Positions 22,951 through 35,603 of a stretch of DNA of 64,000 nt are shown one piece after another (positions within the stretch are counted from its first letter, which is position 1; the number at the start of each line of letters is the position of its first letter). The position numbers and the translations under genes were made by a program. The notes beneath the pieces are model-generated. The model was not told where the DNA came from, did no database searches, and saw only the letters and a program-made list of their open reading frames with translations. Origin of the DNA: Homarus americanus (Eukaryota > Arthropoda > Malacostraca > Decapoda > Nephropidae); contig NW_024729424.1 in assembly GCF_018991925.1 (NCBI RefSeq), forward strand, positions 1 to 64,000. Direction: 5' to 3'.

Positions 22951-24672
22951 TGGTAGGCTCTAACAACAGGTTGTAAACACTAACAACAAGTGGTAGACAC
23001 TAACTACAGGAATTAGGCAATAACTACAGGTGGTAAACACTACCTACAGGTGGTAGCCACTAACTGCAGGTGGTAGACACTAACAACAGGTGGTAAACAC
23101 TAACTTCAGGTGGATGCCACCAACTGCTGGTGGTAGACACTAACAACAGGTGGTAAACACTAACTAAAAGGTGGTAGCCACCAACTGCAGGTGGCAGGCA
23201 CTAACAACAGGTGGTGGACACTAACTACAGGTGGTAGCCACTAACTGCAGGGGGTACACACTAACTACACGGGGTAGACAATAACTAAAGGTGGTAGACA
23301 CTAACTACAGTTGGTAAACACTAACTGCAGGTGGTAGACACTAACAACAGGTGGTAGACACTAACAACAGGTGGTAAACACCAACAACAGGTGGTAGACA
23401 CTAACTACAAGTGGTAACCACTAACTGCAGGTTGTAGACATAAACGACAGGGGGTAGACTTTAACTACAGAGCGCAGTCAATAACAACAGGGGGTCGACA
23501 CTAACTACAGGTGGTAGCCACTAACTGCATGTGGTAGACACTAACAACAGGTGGTAGACACTAACTACAGGTGGTAGCCACTAACTGCAGGTGGTAGACA
23601 CTAACAACAGGTGGTAAACACTAACTACAGGAATAAGGCAATAACTACAGGTGGTAAACACTAACTACAGGTGGTAGTCACTAACTCCAGCTAGTAAACA
23701 CTAACAACAGGTTTTAGACACTAACAACAGGTGGTAGCCACTAACTGCAGGTGGAAGGCTCTAACAACAGGTTGTAAACACTAACAACAAGTGGTAGACA
23801 CTAACTACAGGAATTAGGCAATAACTACAGGTGGTAAACACTAACTACAGGTGGTACCCACTAACTGCAGGTGGTAGACACTAACAACAGGTGGTAGACA
23901 CTAATTACAGGTGGTAGCGACTAACTGCAGGTGGTAGACACTAACAACAGGTGGTAGACACTAACTACAGGTGGTAGCCACTAACTGCAGGTGGTAGACA
24001 CTAACAACAGGTGGTAAACACTAACTACAGGAGGTAGCCACTAACTGCAGTAGGTAGACACTAACATAAAGGTGGTAAACACTAACAAAAGGTGGTAGAC
24101 ACTAACTACAAGTGGTAACCACTAACTGCAGGTTGTAAACACAAACGACAGGGGGTAGACTTTAACTACAGAGGGCAGGCAATAGCAACAGGGGATCGAC
24201 ACTAACTACAGGTGGTAGCCACTAACTGCATGTGGTAGACACTAAAAACAGGTGGTAGACACAAACTACAGGTGGTAGCCACTAACTGCAGGTGGTAGAC
24301 ACTAACAACAGGTAGTAAACACTAATGACAGGTGGTAGCCACTAACTGCAGGTGGTAGATACTAACAACAGGTGGTAGACACTAACTACAGGTGGTAGCC
24401 ACTAACTTCAGGTGGTAGACACAAAAAACAGGTGGTAAACACTAACATCAGGTGGTAAAAACTAACTACAAGTGGTAACCACTAACTGCAGGTGGTAGAC
24501 ACAAACGACAGGGGGTAGACACTAATTACAGAGGGCAGGCAATAACAACAGGGGGTAGACACTAACTACAGGGGGTAGACACTAAATACAGGTGGTAGCC
24601 ACTAACTGCAGGTTGTAGACACTCACAACAGGTGGTAGACACTAACTACAGGTAGTAGCCACTAACTGCTGG
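22951..24672. repeat. 1,722-bp higher-order satellite unit, copy A
   Basis: The rare variants TGGTAGGCTC (22951/24673), CACCAACAACAG (23379/25101) and CACTAACATA (24059/25781) all recur at exactly 1,722 bases. The period is not a multiple of 20, so a block with small indels was duplicated as a unit. Only scattered differences separate the copies by eye. Confidence 0.85.
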
Positions 24673-26394
24673 TGGTAGGCTCTAACAACAGGTTGTAAAC
24701 ACTAACAACAAGTGGTAGACACTAACTACAGGAATTAGGCAATAACTACAGGTGGTAAACACTACCTACAGGTGGTTGCCACTAACTGCAAGTGGTAGAC
24801 ACTAACAACAGGTGGTAAACACTAACTACAGGTGGTAGCCACCAACTGCAGGTGGTAGACACTAACAACAGGTGGTAAACACTAACTAAAAGGTGGTAGC
24901 CACCAACTGCAGGTGGCAGGCACTAACAACAGGTGGTAGACACTAACTACAGGTGGTAGCCACTAACTGCAGGGGGTAGACACTAACTACACGGGGTAGA
25001 CAATAACTAAAGGTGGTAGACACTAACTACAGTTGGTAAACACTAACTGCAGGTGGTAGACACTAACAACAGGTGGTAGACACTAACAACAGGTGGTAAA
25101 CACCAACAACAGGTGGTAGACACTAACTACAAGTGGTAACCACTAACTGCAGGTTGTAGACATAAACGACAGGGGGTAGACTTTAACTACAGAGGGCAGG
25201 CAATAACAACAGGGGGTCGACACTAACTACAGGTGGTAGCCACTAACTGCATGTGGTAGACACTAACAACAGGTGGTAGACACTAACTACAGGTGGTAGC
25301 CACTAACTGCAGGTGGTAGACACTAACAACAGGTGGTAAACACTAACTACAGGAATTAGGCAATAACTACAGGTGGTAAACACTAACTACAGGTGGTAGA
25401 CACTAACTCTAGCTAGTAAACACTAACAACAGGTTTTAGACACTAACAACAGGTGGTAGCCACTAACTGCAGGTGGAAGGCCCTAACAACAGGTTGTAAA
25501 CACTAACAACAAGTGGTAGACACTAACTACAGGAATTAGGCAATAACTACAGGTGGTAAACATTAACTACAGGTGGTACCCACTAACTGCAGGTGGTAGA
25601 CACTAACAACAGGTGGTAGACACTAATTACAGGTGGTAGCGACTAACTGCAGGTGGTAGACACTAACAACAGGTGGTAGACACTAACTACAGGTGGTAGC
25701 CACTAACTGCAGGTGGTAGACACTAACAACAGGTGGTAAACACTAACTACAGGAGGTAGCCACTAACTGCAGTTGGTAGACACTAACATAAAGGTGGTAA
25801 ACACTAACAAAAGGTGGTAGACACTAACTACAAGTGGTAACCACTAACTGCAGGTTGTAAACACAAACGACAGGGGGTAGACTTTAACTACAGAGGGCAG
25901 GCAATAGCAACAGGGGATCGACACTAACTACAGGTGGTAGCCACTAACTGCATGTGGTAGACACTAAAAACAGGTGGTAGACACAAACTACAGGTGGTAG
26001 CCACTAACTGCAGGTGGTAGACACTAACAACAGGTAGTAAACACTAATGACAGGTGGTAGCCACTAACTGCAGGTGGTAGATACTAACAACAGGTGGTAG
26101 ACACTAACTACAGGTGGTAGCCACTAACTTCAGGTGGTAGACACAAAAAACAGGTGGTAAACACTAACATCAGGTGGTAAAAACTAACTACAAGTGGTAA
26201 CCACTAACTGCAGGTGGTAGACACAAACGACAGGGGGTAGACACTAATTACAGAGGGCAGGCAATAACAACAGGGGGTAGACACTAACTACAGGGGGTAG
26301 ACACTAAATACAGGTGGTAGCCACTAACTGCAGGTTGTAGACACTCACAACAGGTGGTAGACACTAACTACAGGTAGTAGCCACTAACTGCTGG
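24673..26394. repeat. 1,722-bp higher-order satellite unit, copy B
   Basis: Direct tandem neighbour of copy A. The start of a third unit is visible at 26395 (TGGTAGGCTC again) but diverges within about 60 bases. A related copy starts at 28340; there the CACTAACATA marker is at 29387, i.e. 61 bases closer to the start than in copy A. Confidence 0.85.
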
Positions 26395-29300
26395 TGGTAG
26401 GCTCTAACAACAGGTTGTAAACACTAACAACAAGTGGTATACACTAACTACAAGAAGGGCAAATAACTACAGGTGGTAGACACTAACTTCAGGGGGTAGA
26501 CAATAACTAAAGGTGGTAGCCACTAACGGCAGGTGGTAGGCACTAACAACAGGGGTTAGACACTAACTGCAGGTGGTAGACACTAACAACAGGTGGTAGA
26601 CACTAACTACAGGTAGCTGGCACTAACAACAGGTAGTAGACACTAACTAAAGTTGGTAGCCACTAACTGCAGGTGGTAGACACTAACAACAGGGGGTAGA
26701 CACTAACTCCACGGGGTAGACAATAACTAAAGGTGGTAGACACTAACTACAGGTGGTAGCCACTAACTGCAGGTGGTAGACACTAACAACAGCTGGCAGA
26801 CACTAACTCCACGGGGTAGACAATAACTAAAGGTGGTAGACACTAACTACAGGTGGTAGCCACTAACTGTAGGTGGTAGCCACTAACTGCAGGGGGTAGA
26901 CACTAACTACACGGGGTAGACAATAACTAAATGTGGTAGTCACTAACTACAGGAGTTAGGCAATAACTACAGGGGGTAGACACTAACTACAGGGGGTAGG
27001 CAATAACGACAGGGGGAAGACTTTAACTACAGAGGGCAGGCAATAACAACAGGGGGTCGACACTAACTACATGTGGTAGCCACTAATTGCAGGTGGTAGA
27101 CACTAACAACAGGTGGTAGACAATAACTAAAGGTGGTAGCCACAAACTGCAGGTGGTAGGCACTAACAACAGGGGGTAGACACTAACTGCAGGTGGTAGA
27201 CACTAACAACAGGTGGTAGACACTAACAACATGTGGTAGACACTAACTACAGGTGGCAGGCACTAACAACAGGTAGTAGACACTAACTAAAGTTGGTAGC
27301 CACTAACTGCAGGTGGTAGACACTAACAAGAGGGGGTAGACACTAACTACAAGTGGTAACCACTAACTGGAGGTGGTAGACACTATCTGTAGGTGGTAAA
27401 CACTAACAACAGGTTTTAGACACTAACAACAGGTGGTAGCCACTAACTGCAGGTTGTAGGCTCTAACAACAGTTTGTAAACACTAACAACAAGTGGTAGA
27501 CACTAACTACAAGAAGGGCAAATAACTACAGGTGGTAGACACTAACTACAGGGGTAGGCAATGACGACAGGGGGTAGACACTAACTACAGGTGGTAGACA
27601 ATAACTAAAGGTGGTAGCCACTAACTGCAGGTGCTAGGCACTAACAACAGGTGGTAGACACTAACTACAGGTGGTAGCCACAAACTACAAATGGTAAAAA
27701 CTAACTACAGGTTGTAGACACAAACGACAGGTGGTAAACACTAACTACAGGTGGTAGAGACTAACTGCATGTGGTAGACACTAACAACAGGTGGTAGACA
27801 CAAACTACAGGTGGTAGCCACTAACTGCCAGTGGTAGACACTAACTGCAGGTGGCAGGCACCAACAACAGGTGGTAGACACTAACTACAGGTGGTAGCCA
27901 CTAACTGCAGGTGGTAGACACTAACTGCAGGTGGTAGCCACTAACTGCAGGTGGTAGCCACTAACTGCAGGTGGTAGACACTAACTACAGGTGGTAGCCA
28001 CTAACTCTAGGTAGTAGACGCTAACAACAGGTGGTAAACACTTACTACAGGTGGTAGCCACTAACAACAGGTGGTAGACACTAACTACAAGTGGTAGCCA
28101 CTAACTGCAGGTGGTAGGCACTAACAACATGTTGTAGACACTAACAATAGGTGGTAGGTGGTAGACACTAACTACAAGTGGTAACCAGTAACTACAGGTG
28201 GTAGACACTAACTGCAGGTGGCAGGCACTAACAACAGCTGGTAGACACTAACTACAGGTGGTAGCCACTAACTGCAGGTGGTAGACGCTAATCAACAGGG
28301 GGTCGACACTAACTACAGGTGGTAGCCACTAACTGCAGGTGGTAGGCTCTAACAACAGGTTGTAAACACTAACAACAAGTGGTAGACACTAACTACAGGA
28401 ATTAGGCAATAACTGCAGGTGGTAAACACTACCTACAGGTGGCAGCCACTAACTGCAGGTGGTAAACACTAACAACAGGTGGTAAACACTAACTACAGGT
28501 GGTAGCCACCAACTGCAGGTGGTAGACACTAACAACAGGTGGTAAACACTAACTAAAAGGTGGTAGCCACCAACTGCAGGTGGCAGGCATTAACAACAGG
28601 TGGTAGACACTAACTACAGGTGGTAGCCACTAACTGCAGGGGGTAGACACTAACTACACGGGGTAGACAATAACTAAAGGTGGTAGACAATAACTGCAGT
28701 TGGTAAACACTAACTGCAGGTGGTAGACACTAACAACAGGTGGTAGACACTAGCAACAGGTGGTAAACACCAACAACAGGTGGTAGACACTAACTACAAG
28801 TGGTAATCACTAACTGCAGGTTGTAGACATAAACGACAGGGGGTAGACTTTAACTACAGAGGGCAGGCATACCAACAGGGGGTCGACACTAACTACAGGT
28901 GGTAGCCACTAACTGCATGTGGTAGACACTAACAACAGGTGGTAGACACTAACTACAGGTGGTAGCCACTAACTGCAGGTGGTAGACACTAACAACAGGT
29001 GGTAAACACTAACTACAGGAATTAGGCAATAACTACAGGTGGTAAACACTAACTACAGGTGGTAGACACTAACTCCAGCTAGTAAACGCTAACAACAGGT
29101 TTTAGACACTAACAACAGGTGGTAGCCACTAACTGCAGGTGGAAGGCTCTAACAACAGGTTGTAAACACTAACAACAAGTGGTAGACACTAACTACAGGA
29201 ATTAGGCAATAACTACAGGTGGTAAACACTAACTACAGGTGGTACCCACTAACTGCAGGTGGTAGACACTAACAACAGGTGGTATACACTAATTACAGGT

Positions 29301-30604
29301 GGTAGCGACTAACTGCAGGTGGTAGACACTAACAACAGGTGGTAGACACTAACTACAGGTGGTAGCCAATAACTGCAGTTGGTAGACACTAACATAAAGG
29401 TGGTAAACACTAACAACAGGTGGTAGATACTAACTACAAGTGGTAACCACTAACTGCAGGTTGTAGACACAAACGACAGGGGGTAGACTTAACTACAGAG
29501 GGCAGGCAATAGCAACAGGGGTCGACACTAACTACAGGTGGTAGCCACTAACTGCATGTGGTAGACACTAAAAACAGGTGGTAGACACAAACTACAGGTG
29601 GTAGCCACTAACTGCAGGTGGTAGGCACTAACAACAGTTTGTAGACACTAACAACAGGTGGTAGCCACTAACTGCAGGTGGTAGGCACTAACAACAGTTT
29701 GTAGACACTAACAACAGGTGGTAGACACTAACTGCAGGTGGTAGGCACTAACAACAGGTTTTAGACACTAACAACAGGTGATAGACCCTAACTACAGGTG
29801 GTAGCCACTAACTGCAGGTGGTAGACACTAACAACAGGTGGTAAACACTAACTACAGGTGTTAGCCACTAACTGCAATTGGTAGACACTAATAACAGGTG
29901 GTAGACACTACCTACAGGTGGTAGCCACTAACTGCAGGTGGTAGACACTAACAACAGGTGTTAAACACTAACTACAGGTGTTAGCCACTAACTGCAATTG
30001 GTAGACACGAATAACAGGTGATAGACACTAACTACAAGTGGTAACCACTAACTGCAGGTGGTAGACACTAACTGCAGGTGGCAGGCACTAATAACAGGTG
30101 GTAGACACTAACTACAGGTGGTAGCCACTAACTGCAGGTGGTAGGCACTAACAACAGGTTGTAGACACTAGCAACAGGTGGTAGACACTAACTCCAGGTG
30201 GTAGGCACTAACAACAGGTTTTAGACACTAACAACAGGTGATAGACCCTAACTACAGGTGGTAGCCACTAACTGCAGGTGGTAGACACTAACAACAGGTG
30301 GTAAACACTAACTACAGGTGGTAGCCACTAACTGCAAGTGGTAGACACTATTATCAGTTGTAGACACTAACTGCAGGTGGTAGATACTAACAACAGGTGG
30401 TAGGCACTAACTGCAGGTGGTAGACACTAACGACAGGGGGTAGACACTAACTACAGAGGGCAGGCAATAACAACAGGCGGTAGACACTAACTACAGGGGG
30501 TAGATACTAACTACAGGTGGTAACCACTAACTGCAGGTGGTAGACACTAACAACAGGTGGTAGACACTTACTACAGGTGGTAGCCACTAACTCCAGGTGG
30601 TAGA

Positions 30605-30933
30605 TGTTATGTTCTGGGTAATAAGTTCAATATACAGGAGCGAACACAAACACCTGTATAGTTTTGTAGGTTCGATTTACTGGATCAGAGATATGTACAC
30701 AGAGGGAAGTACCGCTCCTCAGCTTGTCTGCTTGTCAACTGCTCTATAGACGACGTATGGCAAGTGAGACATTAGCAGCTTCCATACGTCGCCAGGCACA
30801 TTAATTAAGCATGTGGGACATGGTAATTACATTGCCACACGCTGCTAGCTAGGCTGAATAAATAATACATAAATGGAGCACATACATAATATACATACAT
30901 AATATATAATCCAGCATACGTAATATACATACA
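30605..30933 (-). repeat. 3' LTR of the gypsy element
   Basis: On the plus strand it reads TGTTATG...CATACA. It contains a 10-bp inverted repeat CGACGTATGG (30751-30760) and CCATACGTCG (30782-30791) with a 21-base loop. The copy at 41845 differs by about four internal substitutions plus the terminal base. Confidence 0.93.
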
Positions 30934-30950
30934 CCTCCCTCCCCCCTATA
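30934..30950 (-). promoter_or_regulatory. Polypurine tract of the gypsy element
   Basis: On the minus strand AGGGGGGAGGGAGG lies directly before the 3' LTR. This is the expected place for the primer of plus-strand DNA synthesis. It overlaps the end of the integrase frame by a few bases. Confidence 0.75.
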
Positions 30951-32460
30951 CGCTCATCGCAAAGTCTTGAGCGGACCTTTTCTTTTGGATCCGTTCTGAG
31001 CGTCGAGGGACTAGATCACTGGGAAGGGTATGGGACTCAACACTGGTGGCGGGGTCAGCAGAAGGCATTGTTACGGGGCGGAGAAAACGGCGGTTCCTCC
31101 ACCACACACGACCACTGGGTAACCGCACCTGGTAGTCCCGTGACCTACCGAGACCCATGACTACGCCTACTTTGTCCCAACGTAGGGAGGTCGGGTCCTG
31201 AACACGGACTTGGGTGCCGACACTCAACCTGGGGAGAGAACGGGCGTGGTCGTTGTAGCGGGCGACGACGTCCTGAACACGTTCGGCGGCTCGGCGATCA
31301 CAATCCTCTGTCTTGGCCTGCCACTCCTTGGAGAAGGATTGAGGGTGAGCAGGGACACAAGAACGAAGGGGGCGTCCATACAAAACCTGGGCAGGGGAGC
31401 GTCCGGTGTAGTTAGGTGTGTTGCGGAGTTCAAGAAGACCCCGGTCGAAGGCCTCGCAGTCAATGTTCCCAGAAGGGGCCACCTTAAGGATGAGGTGCTT
31501 CAGGGATTTGACAGCAGCCTCAGCGTGGCCGTTGGACTGCGGGTAATGGGGCGATGACAACACATGCCGGACTCCCCATCGGTCAAGGAACACAGCAAAG
31601 TCCCGGCTTGTGAACTGAGGCCCTCCGTCGGTTCGCAGGCGTACAGGAACGCCCACGTCACGGAAGTAGTGGCGGAACTTGCTGATGGTGGCGGCAGACG
31701 TCGTGTCATTACCGCACTTGATGACAACCGGCCAACCAGAGAGACGGTCGACGATAACAAGGAAGGACTTTCCTGACACAGAGAAAAAGTCGGCCGACAC
31801 AGACTCAAAGGGGCGGGTGGGGTTGTCGTCACTCATGAAGGGTTCCTGCTGCTGGCTGGGTTGTAATACTTGGCAGGGCTCACACGCACGGACAACATTG
31901 GAGATGTCGGAGTTGATGCCGGGCCAGAACACAGTCTGTCGTGCACGTCGTTTGGTGGCCTCAGCTCCACGGTGACTGTCGTGAAGGCGAGCCAAGACGT
32001 GGGGACGTGATGCAGCAGGGACAACTACACGTGCTCCGTACAGAACAAGGTCTCCGTCGCAGTAGAGTTCATCGCGGAGTTTCCAATACGGGAGCAGGGT
32101 GTTGTGAAGGTCGTAGCGGTTGCTAGGAAATCCATTCCTCACACACTCGACGAGTCGGACGTAGGAAGGGTCATCTCGGGCCGCTGTTCGAAGGTCCTCC
32201 ATTGCCTTGTCGTCATCTGGTGACAGGTCCGAACGAAGGGATTGGACGGCGTGTAGAGTGACCACAGTCCTGACGGAAAGAGCGAGGTCGAAGTCGAGCA
32301 CATGGTCTTCTGGAGTAGGGCGGCTGACAGGAGAGCGAGACAAGGCATCAGGGATGCAGAGCTCCTTACCAGCACGCCACACTGCTGTGAAGATGTACGC
32401 CGAGAGCTTCTCTTTCAGACGCTGGAGGCGAGGGTTCTCAACGGCTGAGGATCGGGACAA
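30946..32460 (-). CDS. Gypsy Pol, 3' part: integrase
   Basis: 504 codons, downstream part of a frameshifted Pol. Residues 1-45 (to KELCIPDALSR) are the connection that normally follows RNase H. An HHCC zinc module follows with H160, H163, C193 and C196, then the integrase core with D224 (SADFF), D278 (RTDGG) and E314 (GHAEAAV); the D-to-E spacing of 35 residues is standard. The C-terminus has a RNRRFLRP segment of the kind that ends many gypsy integrases. The protein would insert element cDNA and make the 5-bp duplications. The first Met lies past the damage and is not the native start. Confidence 0.9.
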   Translation of the reverse strand: MSRSSAVENPRLQRLKEKLSAYIFTAVWRAGKELCIPDALSRSPVSRPTPEDHVLDFDLALSVRTVVTLHAVQSLRSDLSPDDDKAMEDLRTAARDDPSYVRLVECVRNGFPSNRYDLHNTLLPYWKLRDELYCDGDLVLYGARVVVPAASRPHVLARLHDSHRGAEATKRRARQTVFWPGINSDISNVVRACEPCQVLQPSQQQEPFMSDDNPTRPFESVSADFFSVSGKSFLVIVDRLSGWPVVIKCGNDTTSAATISKFRHYFRDVGVPVRLRTDGGPQFTSRDFAVFLDRWGVRHVLSSPHYPQSNGHAEAAVKSLKHLILKVAPSGNIDCEAFDRGLLELRNTPNYTGRSPAQVLYGRPLRSCVPAHPQSFSKEWQAKTEDCDRRAAERVQDVVARYNDHARSLPRLSVGTQVRVQDPTSLRWDKVGVVMGLGRSRDYQVRLPSGRVWWRNRRFLRPVTMPSADPATSVESHTLPSDLVPRRSERIQKKRSAQDFAMSV

Positions 32461-35458
32461 GCAGGCGATGGTCGGTCACTAGGTGAAAGTGTTGCAGGCC
32501 TATAAGGTAAAACCTGCACTTGGACATCGCCCAAACCACAGCCAACAGCTCTAACTCAATAGTGGCGTAGCGCGTCTCGGTGTCAGAGAGGAAACGCGAG
32601 CCACACTGGACAAGCCGGAACCGCCCTCCACCGTGATCCTGCAGTAGGGCGTATCCCACACCGTACAAGCGTGAGGCATCTGTCTGCAGAACCGTCGGCA
32701 AGGCTGGGTCAAACGTGGCGAGGACAGGTGGACTAGACAGGGCCTGTTTCACTTGCTGGAAGGCCTTGTCGTGGTCGGGGGTCCACAGGAATGTCCTCTT
32801 GGGGCTCATCAGGGGGCGAAGTGGTTGGGCAGCTGCGGAGATGTCCGACGAAAACTCTGCTAACTGGTTGACGAGACCGATGAAGGACCTAAAGTCGGTG
32901 AGGTTAGCAGGGGTGGGAAAATCCGTGATGGCGCGGACCTTTTCCGGGTCAGCTGCGATACCATTCCCTGAAAGGGTGTACCCACAAAAGTCCACTGAAG
33001 AGCTGGCCAGAACAAACTTGTCGGCATTTAGGGTGATGCCGTGCTTCCGGCACCTGTTGAGTACCTCGTAGATACGGCAGAAGTGATCCATATAATCCTC
33101 GTCGTACACGAGTATGTCGTCGACCACTTTCACGCAGTTTGCCAGACCTTGTAGAGCCATATCACCTCGAAGACAGAAAGCGTCTCCTGTAGCGGCGAAT
33201 CCCATGGGGCCACGGCAATAACTGTAACGTCCATGCGGGGTGATGAAAGTTGTGAGTGGTCGGTCTTCTTCAGCAAGCTCTATCTGCCAGTATCCACACA
33301 AGGCGTCCATCGTCGTGAAGAAGCGCGCCTTCGGGTTCACACTGCGTATAGCTGCAAAGGGCGTGGGAGAAGGGTGCGCAGGACGAGACACCTGGCTGTT
33401 GAGCTTGGAGAGGTCAGTGGTGATCCGAACACCACCTTTAGGTTTTGCGACGACAACCATAGGGTGACACCATGGAGACGGGTCATCGCCGGTTGGTGCA
33501 ATAATTTCTTGGGCGACCATGGAGTCCAGCTCGTTTTTGACCGCCTCGCGGAAGGCCAGGGGAACCAGTCGAGGGGTGTAAATAGCGAAGGGCTTCGCGT
33601 CGTCCCTCAGGTGGATCCTCATGGGGGGACCTGCCATCTTCTTGAGAGGCTTGGATTCCAGAGCGGACTTGGTCACCAGAACGTCGCTGAATTCCTTCAG
33701 GAAGTACTTCCGAGCATCCGAAGGAGAGGTGTCACTGGCAAGAGGCAGGGGTAGGGCGGCAGCAGGGTCGTTGCTGCTCCCTTTTTGCACCCTGTTGGCG
33801 TGTTTTACCTCAAGAATAGGTTTGGGGAAGTCCTGGGAGATGATGGCCAACTCTTGACAATGTCTGTAGGACAGCAAAGGAGTCGGGACACCATTATGCA
33901 CATCAATCCAGGCTTGACACGACCTGTTGCCAAAGGTGACTTGTGCTTGGAGTGAACCTAGGGCCGGGGTCATCTGTGAACCATCTGCCATAAAGCGGAG
34001 ATCCTTGGGGGGCGGTCCTAGATCACTTGGAGAGAGCCCCAAGCATTGCAAATGCTGGGGACCGATGACTATAGCATCAGCGCCGGTGTCGGGCAACATC
34101 TGAAGACGGGATGACACACTGCGGTAGGTCACAATGACACTGATGTACTGGGGGACTTTGGTCCTGGGACGCGGGGGGGAGCACACATTCCTAATATGGC
34201 TCGAGCGTTGTCCAGGGTCGTCATGCTTCTGATTGGAAGACTGTGGGCGGCCCTCTCTGGTGAAAGGGAGCTGAAGCTTCCGCCGACGCTGTCCCTTGGG
34301 TTTGTTGGAAGGGCAACACTTGTCATAGTGGCCCAGACGACCGCATACATTGCACTGGACGCGTTTGGCTGGGCACCGTACTGTGAGTGACCAGTGGCCC
34401 TTACGGTCACAACTGTTGCATGTAGACTCAGCAGCTGGACACGCCTGTGTTCCGTGCTGCTTACCACAGTTGTTACAAAATGAACCGGGCGTGGACGTGG
34501 TGGGCGAAGGCGTAGGAGCAGACTTCTTGTCCTTCTTGTACCGGGACACAGAGCGTACAGCTGTAGGGGGAGCTCGGATGGCAGAGGTGGCACACCTGGC
34601 AGCCTCATAGGCGCGACATATCGTCAACACATCCTGAAGAGAAGAGGAAGAGTCGAGGGAGGTGAGGCGTTGGACAAGTTCCTCGTCCTTAACACCCATC
34701 AGGATCACCTGCTTCAACTGGGTCTCCTCGAACTGCTGGTGGTGGCCTAGACATATATCTACCTCTTCCGAGGCTCTCTTAAGACGTACATAAAAGGCGT
34801 CAAAAGTCTCACCCTCCATCTGTCTGCAGCTAAACAATTCCCTCCTGCTCAGAGCTTCATTCTGCTGTCCTTTGATGTGCCGTTGTAGAATGTCCAGTAC
34901 CTCCTCTACAGACAGCGAAGAGGTCGGAGGTACCTGCAACGTATGTTCTAAGACACGCTGAATTTCCAAGGACAGGCACATACGCAGCTGGATGAGTTGT
35001 TTAGGCTGTGACAAACTCTGGAGATCCACCATTGAAGAATAATCAGTCCACCGTCGCCGCCATTCACGAGAAGTCTGGAAATTCACATCAGGCTTCAAGA
35101 TGGGCGGTGTTTGAGCTGCTGCTTTAGGTGGGGCTGGGGGGCGTGAAGGAAGCATTGATGAGGTATCTGAACCATTCAGTACCGAGGCAGTGTTAGAGCC
35201 AGGGGCTTGGTTAACAGTGAGGCGAGATATCAGAGCTTCAAACCGTGCACTGTCTTCCAATCTCCGTTGGTAGTCTCTCTCTGCCTCTGCTTGCCTTCTG
35301 TGTTCATCCGCCACACGTCTGCTAGCTTCATCCTCGCGCCTTTCATCTCTCATAAACTTCATTAAAGCAATTATCTCTGGAGACAACGCTGAATATTGAG
35401 GTGAAGGGCTGCGCGATGTTGTGGGAGCTGGAGCGTCGTGGTCAGCCATGTCATCCAT
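32438..35458 (-). CDS. Gypsy Gag-Pol: Gag, protease, RT, RNase H
   Basis: 1,006 codons from ATG 35458. A charged N-terminal helix (~30-80) precedes a retrotransposon Gag region (~120-300), three CCHC knuckles (~329-383), an aspartic protease with DTGA (~458-461) and RT (~600-860). RT motif A is FFTTMDALCGYWQIEL; the catalytic pair is VVDD (~779-782), where YVDD or FVDD is more common. RNase H begins with LQTDAS and includes ELELLAVVW and TDHR. Gag and Pol share one frame. The frame stops at 32438 where a few codons between RNase H and the connection appear lost with a frame change. The start is secondary: the original Gag probably began at ATG 41256, now cut off by the nested element. Confidence 0.9.
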   Translation of the reverse strand: MDDMADHDAPAPTTSRSPSPQYSALSPEIIALMKFMRDERREDEASRRVADEHRRQAEAERDYQRRLEDSARFEALISRLTVNQAPGSNTASVLNGSDTSSMLPSRPPAPPKAAAQTPPILKPDVNFQTSREWRRRWTDYSSMVDLQSLSQPKQLIQLRMCLSLEIQRVLEHTLQVPPTSSLSVEEVLDILQRHIKGQQNEALSRRELFSCRQMEGETFDAFYVRLKRASEEVDICLGHHQQFEETQLKQVILMGVKDEELVQRLTSLDSSSSLQDVLTICRAYEAARCATSAIRAPPTAVRSVSRYKKDKKSAPTPSPTTSTPGSFCNNCGKQHGTQACPAAESTCNSCDRKGHWSLTVRCPAKRVQCNVCGRLGHYDKCCPSNKPKGQRRRKLQLPFTREGRPQSSNQKHDDPGQRSSHIRNVCSPPRPRTKVPQYISVIVTYRSVSSRLQMLPDTGADAIVIGPQHLQCLGLSPSDLGPPPKDLRFMADGSQMTPALGSLQAQVTFGNRSCQAWIDVHNGVPTPLLSYRHCQELAIISQDFPKPILEVKHANRVQKGSSNDPAAALPLPLASDTSPSDARKYFLKEFSDVLVTKSALESKPLKKMAGPPMRIHLRDDAKPFAIYTPRLVPLAFREAVKNELDSMVAQEIIAPTGDDPSPWCHPMVVVAKPKGGVRITTDLSKLNSQVSRPAHPSPTPFAAIRSVNPKARFFTTMDALCGYWQIELAEEDRPLTTFITPHGRYSYCRGPMGFAATGDAFCLRGDMALQGLANCVKVVDDILVYDEDYMDHFCRIYEVLNRCRKHGITLNADKFVLASSSVDFCGYTLSGNGIAADPEKVRAITDFPTPANLTDFRSFIGLVNQLAEFSSDISAAAQPLRPLMSPKRTFLWTPDHDKAFQQVKQALSSPPVLATFDPALPTVLQTDASRLYGVGYALLQDHGGGRFRLVQCGSRFLSDTETRYATIELELLAVVWAMSKCRFYLIGLQHFHLVTDHRLLVPILSR

Positions 35459-35603
35459 CAATTCAATTTCAATTTCAATTGTTTATTCCTTGATAGAGGA
35501 AGCGGGATCCTAGTGCTGTCACTAGGTACCCCTGTACAATGACACCAGAATCATCTGGCAAGTGTGAAAAGTATATACAGTATAAATATTATAAAGGGGC
35601 TTA

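Larger units (their letters stand above)
18672..30604. repeat. 20-bp satellite array, segment 3 (central array)
   Basis: About 11.9 kb of the same monomers in the same orientation and register as the left array. It begins with the right copy of the 15-bp target duplication of the non-LTR element and ends at the GTAGA duplication of the gypsy element. It holds the clearest long-period structure: a two-copy 1,722-bp tandem at 22951-26394 and a shorter relative from 28340. A disordered patch lies at about 22345-22700. Confidence 0.97.

Noticed and set aside
33233..33754. 173-codon plus-strand frame inside the gypsy element
   Set aside because: It lies opposite the RT region of Gag-Pol and shows no recognisable motif.
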